NCBI RefSeq assembly: GCF_933775445.1
Contig: NC_065872.1
Coordinates: 1,984,001 to 2,048,000 of the forward strand
Reading direction: 5' to 3'
DNA length: 64,000 nucleotides
Origin: Argentina anserina
Lineage: Eukaryota > Streptophyta > Magnoliopsida > Rosales > Rosaceae
Position 1 is the first letter of the stretch, and each line of letters starts with the position of its first letter. Below the pieces are notes generated by a model. It was not told the DNA's origin. It searched no databases and saw only the letters and a program-made list of their open reading frames with translations. Below, piece after piece: positions 58,200-64,000 of the stretch. Made by a program: the position numbers and the translations under genes.

Positions 58200-60567
58200 T
58201 CAATGGCGAGCTGTTGGACTTCTTAGACCACTCAACTTCTCTAGCTTCTCTAAATATGAAAATCTCTTGGTGCTTACAGCAGGTGGTGGTTTGCTCATCA
58301 TCTTATCACCGTCTTCTTTATAGCTATAGCTTTCCTTGTTATTCTCGTCTACATCTTGATTCCATCCCATGAACTCAAACAATGTCTTCGAACTCGGTGT
58401 CCCTGTACAACTCAACCTGTCAGGATCTTCTGAGGCATATGAATCCACCGAAAGCCTCCTGTTTGATCTCTCCATTCGCGTCTTCTTATCAGCATATAGG
58501 ACATCATCTATCATTGACATGACATTAAAAGCCAAGCTTTCTATTACCCTTGAATAGCTCTCCAGGATAGCATACCCTACATCCTGTGTATTGTGTATGA
58601 ACATGTATGGTTAATGTGACATAATTATTAACTTGATCTTATGAATATGTAGAAGAGATAAAGAGTGAATAATTTCTTTGTACCTTATTGTATTGGATTT
58701 TACTTATGTCAAGTGCAGATTGGGGAATTCCTGGGAACTTTTGTTTGATTATGAGTAAGATGGTCTCTGCCCTCTCTTCAAACCGTTCCCTCTTCTCGAA
58801 ACTCACCCCAGAACTCCATGAAGACTTTCCATCCTTGTGGTTCATCTTCCTCTTCCAAATCACAATGGAGGCCTCAATCCTGTCTTTGAGGTCTAGCACT
58901 TTGTGCTCTGAGGACAAGTCCATGCTCATTAGAAATTCTAGAGGGTCAAACTGGTCCTCAGTTATGCTCTTGTAGATTGTATCACCCAAGCTAGCTCTAC
59001 CATTCTATAAAAAAAATTGTGAAAGACAAATTCAGTTGGTTAGTGAAGATCTAGCTTTATCAATATGCTAATTGAGGTTTAAGATTATATAGTCTCATGC
59101 ATACCTTGGGAAGAGATTCAATATAGTTTTCAGGTACATCCATTTCTGATAGTACTTGAGCATTGATTGCCATTGCTGCTTTTAGCACTTGGTTGACAGA
59201 CTCCTTCTGAAACTGCAGCCATTTACGACACTCATCCGATAAACCTTCTGATGGGACTTTGACAGTTGGTAACCACCATTTTTCATCATTTCTCTGTGGT
59301 TTGCTCTCTTTCTCATCATCTTGGGCATCTCTTTTCACATACCAGAACTCACTTGGGTTTGCAAAACTCTCCAGGTGGCCCTGTTTATCAACATACAGCA
59401 AATCGTCAAAAAAATGATGTTTACAATTTTGACATGAAACGAGGAGCATGATGGATGTGAACTTACAAGAAGCATGGCGTCAAGCTTGCGTAAGGCAGGA
59501 ATGTCCATGTGCAGATCCTTCCTTTGTTGAGTCACCATTATCTATCCGATGAAAAAGAAGAAGGTTTAGAACAAAGAAACAAATAGCTAGACTAATGATT
59601 TGAATTAGTCTTACAAGCTGATTACTTGAGATTTCCGAATTGAATTTCCGAATTATCAGTTTTCATAGTAGAATTATCTACTTTTTTTTTCTTTTTCCTT
59701 TGGGTTTTCTTGGCAAGATTTTGGTCTTGCCCCCCTTGCTTTGTACTTTATTAAATAAATATTTAAAAAAAATTCGAGAAAAAAAATGATTTGAAACTCT
59801 GAATTATGTATGGTTAAATAAGACAGATCTATATGAACCTCCATGTTTGTTCCATTTTGTTGTGAAGGGACAAATTCAACAATGTGATCAGTCACAGACA
59901 GAAGCCAGCCAATTTCTTTCACCCATCTCGCTTTCCTATCAGGAGACATGGGCTCTAGCTTCCTTGTTTCTCCAAAAACAGATGCTGCATTGTCATAGAC
60001 ACAAAGATAAGAAACAATTAGAACAGAACTCGGATGTTTCTTAAGTATTTTGAAGTAATGAACAAACTAAAACTAGGATATTAGTCATATTACTCTTGAA
60101 TGCCGCATATATACCTGCTAGATTTGTTATGGCGTTTGATAAAGCCAAGGCTGAAGAGACACCCTTTCCACCACCTGACATGTCTTCACCCAAAAGCAGC
60201 TTCGAAAACCTTTCCTTCATTAATTCCATATCTGAGAGACAAATACAAACAAGTTAGTATCACATAAATGCTTAAAGAGACACCTTCATCTCCATTAACA
60301 CTATCAGATAGCTATAACTTATCAGGTTGCCTTATTTTTACGACCTGAAGGTCCGTTGCGCTTAGGACTTGCTATCTTTTCGGCTTGGTGCTTGATCTCC
60401 AACTGGGGCTCATCTGCAGCAGGACTTAATAATTGTTCATCTTCATTCACATCGTGGTCGAAGATCAAATCCGGTACATGTCTCCCATCTTGGAACTCAA
60501 ACATCCGTTTCAACTGGAAAGATTTCGTCTTCTGCATTGTTTTTTGGGTAGAAAAAGCTCGGACCAT
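58200..60567 (-). CDS. ROP guanine-nucleotide exchange factor, PRONE domain (RopGEF), 7 exons, 513 aa
   Basis: RopGEFs load GTP onto ROP GTPases at the plasma membrane and set polarity in pollen tubes, root hairs and other cells. Exons in gene order: 60567-60345, 60231-60115, 59984-59839, 59541-59467, 59380-59105, 59004-58684, 58583-58200 (1542 nt). The first exon's end may also be 60342; both keep the frame. The PRONE domain spans roughly residues 75-440: [90 protein letters not shown] and [20 protein letters not shown] are all present. The variable N-terminus ([20 protein letters not shown]) and the Ser-rich C-terminal tail ending [11 protein letters not shown] are usual sites of receptor-kinase control and autoinhibition. 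Subgroup: closest in my memory to the GEF8/9/12 type, not certain. Confidence 0.94.
59674..59770. mobile_element. Possible short retroelement 3' tail in a RopGEF intron
   Basis: The plus-strand stretch GGCAAGATTTTGGTCTTGCC...TTTGTACTTTATTAAATAAATATTTAAAAAAA resembles the 3' UTR and poly(A) end of plant non-LTR elements. It lies inside the intron between exons 59839-59984 and 59467-59541. No coding remnant or target duplication was identified, so the call is tentative. Confidence 0.25.
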
Positions 60568-62940
60568 TGTGAATCAGAAACAAAGAAATTAAAGGGGAAA
60601 TACAAAAGCTAATGAAGCACTTGAATTAAATCCTCTTTCTTGGGAAACAAATTAAACAACGTACAATATCAATATGTAGTTGTGTGGGAGAAAGGAGGAG
60701 AAGAGTCGGGAGAGATAAGAGTAGTTCTTCTCCCAATGGAGAGAGCAAGAGAGAAAGAGATAGGAAATGATCGAAATTGTTTTCGTTTGGGGTTAATTTA
60801 CAGTGTTGGGTGATGAATGAGGAGAGTTTAGCAACAGTGAGATGAGGGCAGTTTTAATTTTCTGTTTGTATAGCTGTGGAACGTGGGGTGCATATGTTTG
60901 AGACAAGTAGAAAAAGACGTGAATTCTGAACAACCTAAACTAATTCCGGTAGTGACTTATTTAAGGGGTTTAGTTTCTCGTTTCTTCGAATGAATGGTGG
61001 AACTTCTTCTTATGTAAGATTCGGGGTTCACCAAAATGGCAGTCAATTTTCTAATCTCTCAGTCTATCTGTTTCTACTTCTACCGTCAACAGCGGGCAAC
61101 CGATCGACAGCTCTTTCTCACTATTTTTGACATATAGGGTCGAGCGTGCGACAGTTATAAACTCGTTAATCAACTTGCTAAAGATAGTGTGTTCACTCAG
61201 AAGAACGTGTAGACATGTATTGATCAATGGTTGGAGTAATCCTACAATTTGGTATCTTTAACCGCTTGTAGATAGTTTCTAACATAACGCGTAGAATGAA
61301 ATTAACGATGTAATAGAAGGAGATTATCATAAGATGCAAATAAAACTCTACTTGAAGTATGAAATAAATCATCTAAATCCTCTTAGAAAATGTATTGATA
61401 ACGTACTCACCTTGAAATTCAAATGCTCAAGAATCCATTATACTTACGATCTCCACCGGTTGGTCGAAGAAGGCTGTAAAACAAATCAATGATCAAAGCT
61501 CTCCTTCCTTCTCTCACAAAAAGTACAGTAAATCCGGCTATGTGGTCAGAGCTAAAAACATGAGAACCAAACCCTAACAACCGAGAAAGGCTTCTTCTTA
61601 AAACTCGATACGTACACTGGTGTTTTCTCCTTCCTGTCATTTTTACACCTTGCCTCATTGCTAGCTTCTTATTCATTGGCTCATAATTTACATTGCACTG
61701 CATAATTGTGGCCATTGTATCCATTTGTAGCCGTAATTATCTCCATTATGCCTTGATTATCTCCATCAACATTTACCACCTCTGTAATTCCATGATTTTT
61801 ATCTTATCCATCAGCCGTAATCATATCTTCATTTTCATTAACCAGATTGTGTTACCATTTCTTTTAATTTCCTTTTTACACACCTCAGCCTTCAAACCAA
61901 TTATTTTCTCAATCCTTTTTTTTTTAACAGCTTGCAGATCTGAGACTTTGGGAGAGCGTTGCTGCCCACTTTCTTTCATTTTGTAATTTAGAGACGAACG
62001 TGATGCTCACTATCTTTTTTTTAAAAAAATTGGAAATAAAAGTCAACGTGCCATTGTCCGAAAATAAAAGTCAACCGACCGCCCAGACAGAGGAAAAGAT
62101 GAACGAAAGCCCAATTCACTCTCCTCAGAACGAAAGGCCCAACAGCAGGCTAAGCTAAACACGTCATGTCCACTGGCCCAACAAAATAATAAATTAATGA
62201 AAATGATTATGGACACAACTACAGTCGCTAGTTTACTACACGTCACACAACTCTCAGTCTCTCACAATATAATGTGCAATTAACATATAAAAAACCAAAA
62301 TTCCAAGGTCACTGATTCATCGTCCGAATGTGTTAATAATTTTTTTAAATAGATCATGCTAGTCTTTATGGCACTTAGATAATTATCTTCGCGTCATATC
62401 TCTTGATAACAATATTTCTACGACTAAACGCTCTTCGCAAAACATATGTTAGAATAATGGGAACAATAATATAACTTGATCTTGATTTATCTATTAAGAT
62501 AACTTTGTTAAAGGGTAGTTTACACCCAAGATTAAGAATTGAAAAATCTGCAGTCACGTAAAAAAGTAAATTTGTCGTTCAACTTTATCGTGTATACCCC
62601 ATGTCAATTTCACAAAAAAAAATATTAAGTACTATTTTTCTTAATAAATTTATAACTATAGTTATCATAAAAAACATTTGTAATTTATTTGTGAGGGGAT
62701 TATGGGGCGACAAAATTCTACCCGTGATGCAAGTTTTGTTGTAACTAGAGTATAAAATTTAAATCATTTCCCTCCATCAATCTTGAGAATCAATAATAGT
62801 ATGACGAAGTCATTAAAATGCAAAAACCTCATTAATACTGTACTTTTTAAGCTAGTAACCCTATACATATAATACTACCCATTTCAGGATAAATATTCCT
62901 TAGCTTCCGAGCCTAGCTACTAGCAGTTAATCAAGTTATC
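60568..62940. other. RopGEF promoter and gene-poor DNA
   Basis: 60568-60900 should hold the RopGEF leader and promoter (minus strand). AATAAAAGTCAAC occurs twice (about 62034 and 62063), each with a W-box-like GTCAAC. Open frames at 61419-61724 and 61693-61986 have no recognisable family. No RNA gene was seen. Confidence 0.45.
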
Positions 62941-64000
62941 ACAAGTTATGTATATGGCTACTGTTAGTTATTTAACTAACGAATCTGAGTGGTGGTTAGA
63001 ATTCAAATTTCAAAATCCTTACATATGGTATATATGCTACTATGGTTTGGACCAAACATTATTTAAGTATCAACCAAAAGAGGAAATGGGATTGGTGAAG
63101 ATTTTTAACCTCATTTATGACAAGCACCAAGATTATTAATCGTTATACATTGTAACTTACCCCATCAATTACCATGCAAGAGTCCTGTGACTGCATTCAA
63201 AATTTTCATTTAGGTTTGATTTATCTACTTTATTGTACCATATCGCATGGGAATGATAATTTGCCACGCAAATTTCTTTTCCACTACATGAATGATATGT
63301 TGTTGAATAGTTGATAATGTAATTGAGATAAGGTTTTATTGAAGTAATATTTCTACTTTGGAGGACTCGAGTTGTGCAACTTTAAACTTCTAATGATCAA
63401 ATAATTAAAATGATCGGGTTCTTATGATTCTAAAGGGCTGATTGAATATTCCGGGATACACAATGATAATAGTATTATATCTTAGAATATTTTTCCAATA
63501 AAGATCATCTTGTTGAGTATTAATTGAAGACCAAATACTTAATTGTTAATTATGCATATTTTTCTATTATATTTTTTTCATCTCAACCGTTTAGATTTTA
63601 GGTAAGTAGATTATTTGTACAAATTTTCAGTTAATTTGGTAATAGTTAAGGTATCAAAATAGATCAAATTAATGAACAGGCCAAAATTGTCAAACATAAA
63701 CCATTCAAGTTCATAATGAGTAAATCACATTTATAAATGTCTTAACGATTTTCAATTTGAACAAAAATTTACAAAATTGATCTATTTATATATATCTACA
63801 AACTAAACGATCGAGATCTAAATATAAGATCAAAAAGTTGGTGAATTTCTTTAGTCCTCAACAAAATCGTTCTCATTGGAAAAACTCCCTTATATCTTAT
63901 ACTCAGGTTATAAGTCGGTGACAAACATGTTTGAAGGCCCCTATGAGCTGCAGCCCAGACAGCTTACAATAGATATCCATTTGTACACAAGTAGTAATAA
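62941..64000. other. AT-rich intergenic DNA at the window end
   Basis: A 63-codon frame with a true ATG at 62948 (MYMATVSYLTNESEWW...) is Trp/Tyr-rich but matches no family I know and has no neighbouring exon-like sequence. Nothing else is recognisable to the end of the window. Confidence 0.4.

Noticed and set aside
53056..60567. Functional ROP-WAVE gene cluster (ABIL plus RopGEF)
   Set aside because: Only two genes, on opposite strands and separated by an F-box gene; plants rarely cluster these, so chance proximity is the simpler reading.
61419..61724. 101-codon minus-strand frame near 61.5 kb
   Set aside because: No family resemblance and no clear start context; left as non-coding.
62948..63139. 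63-codon Trp/Tyr-rich frame with an ATG
   Set aside because: AT-rich surroundings, no recognised family, no introns or promoter signal; could be chance.
1..64000. tRNA, rRNA, snoRNA or CRISPR arrays
   Set aside because: No cloverleaf-like A/B box pairs, rRNA segments or regularly spaced identical repeats were seen by eye; a tRNAscan-SE or Infernal run would settle it.

Overview
The window is nuclear DNA of a eudicot plant. Its genes are rich in GT-AG introns, its intergenic DNA is AT-rich, and it encodes plant-only families: a PRONE-type RopGEF, a mitochondrial/plastid protein-only RNase P, an AIM1-type peroxisomal beta-oxidation protein, an F-box/PP2-B protein and a BAHD acyltransferase. 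A rosid, possibly Rosaceae, is a guess from remembered protein similarity and was not tested. Ten intact-looking multi-part or single-exon genes of assignable family, one intact gene of unknown function, one frameshifted gene and one internally deleted pseudogene were reconstructed. For every multi-exon gene the spliced coding length divides by three with my exon borders.

Layout. 1-1335: a non-autonomous hAT-like element with a perfect 8-bp target duplication. 1336-14527 (-): GRV2/RME-8, 22 exons, 2591 codons, an endosomal J-domain protein. 15791-17050 (+): an intronless kelch-like gene of unknown function. 17711-18013: a 5'-truncated LINE tail. 18238-19644 (-): BAHD acyltransferase. 20362-24193 (-): plastidic glucose transporter 2/SGB1-type MFS carrier. 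24200-28770: gene-poor DNA with a second hAT-like element. 28772-32306 (+): RanBP2-type zinc-finger RNA-binding protein. 33237-34360: a tandem duplication and a third hAT-like element. 34907-39313 (+): TSO1/tesmin-like CXC protein. 40342-45150 (+): AIM1 multifunctional protein. 45691-46139 (+): decayed partial copy of the kelch-like gene. 46544-47661 (+): small NFD6/NOXY-like protein with a MITE in its intron. 48444-51833 (+): PRORP1. 53056-54513 (+): ABI-like (ABIL) subunit of the WAVE complex. 55054-56044 (-): F-box/PP2-B gene with a frameshift. 56513-57020: unusual TGTCACAC-type minisatellite with opposed arms. 58200-60567 (-): RopGEF. 60568-64000: no gene recognised.

The genes do not form a pathway; this is ordinary plant gene order. 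One functional echo is that RopGEF activates ROP GTPases and ABIL belongs to the WAVE complex that acts downstream of ROP, but their proximity is probably chance. No new multi-gene system was found. The most notable items are the internally deleted kelch-like copy that keeps its promoter, the opposed-arm minisatellite, well-bounded transposon insertions (8-bp, 9-bp and about 10-bp target duplications), two GC-AG introns with the same AAG|GCAAGT donor, an exact-period 180-bp intronic duplication, and the frameshifted F-box gene.
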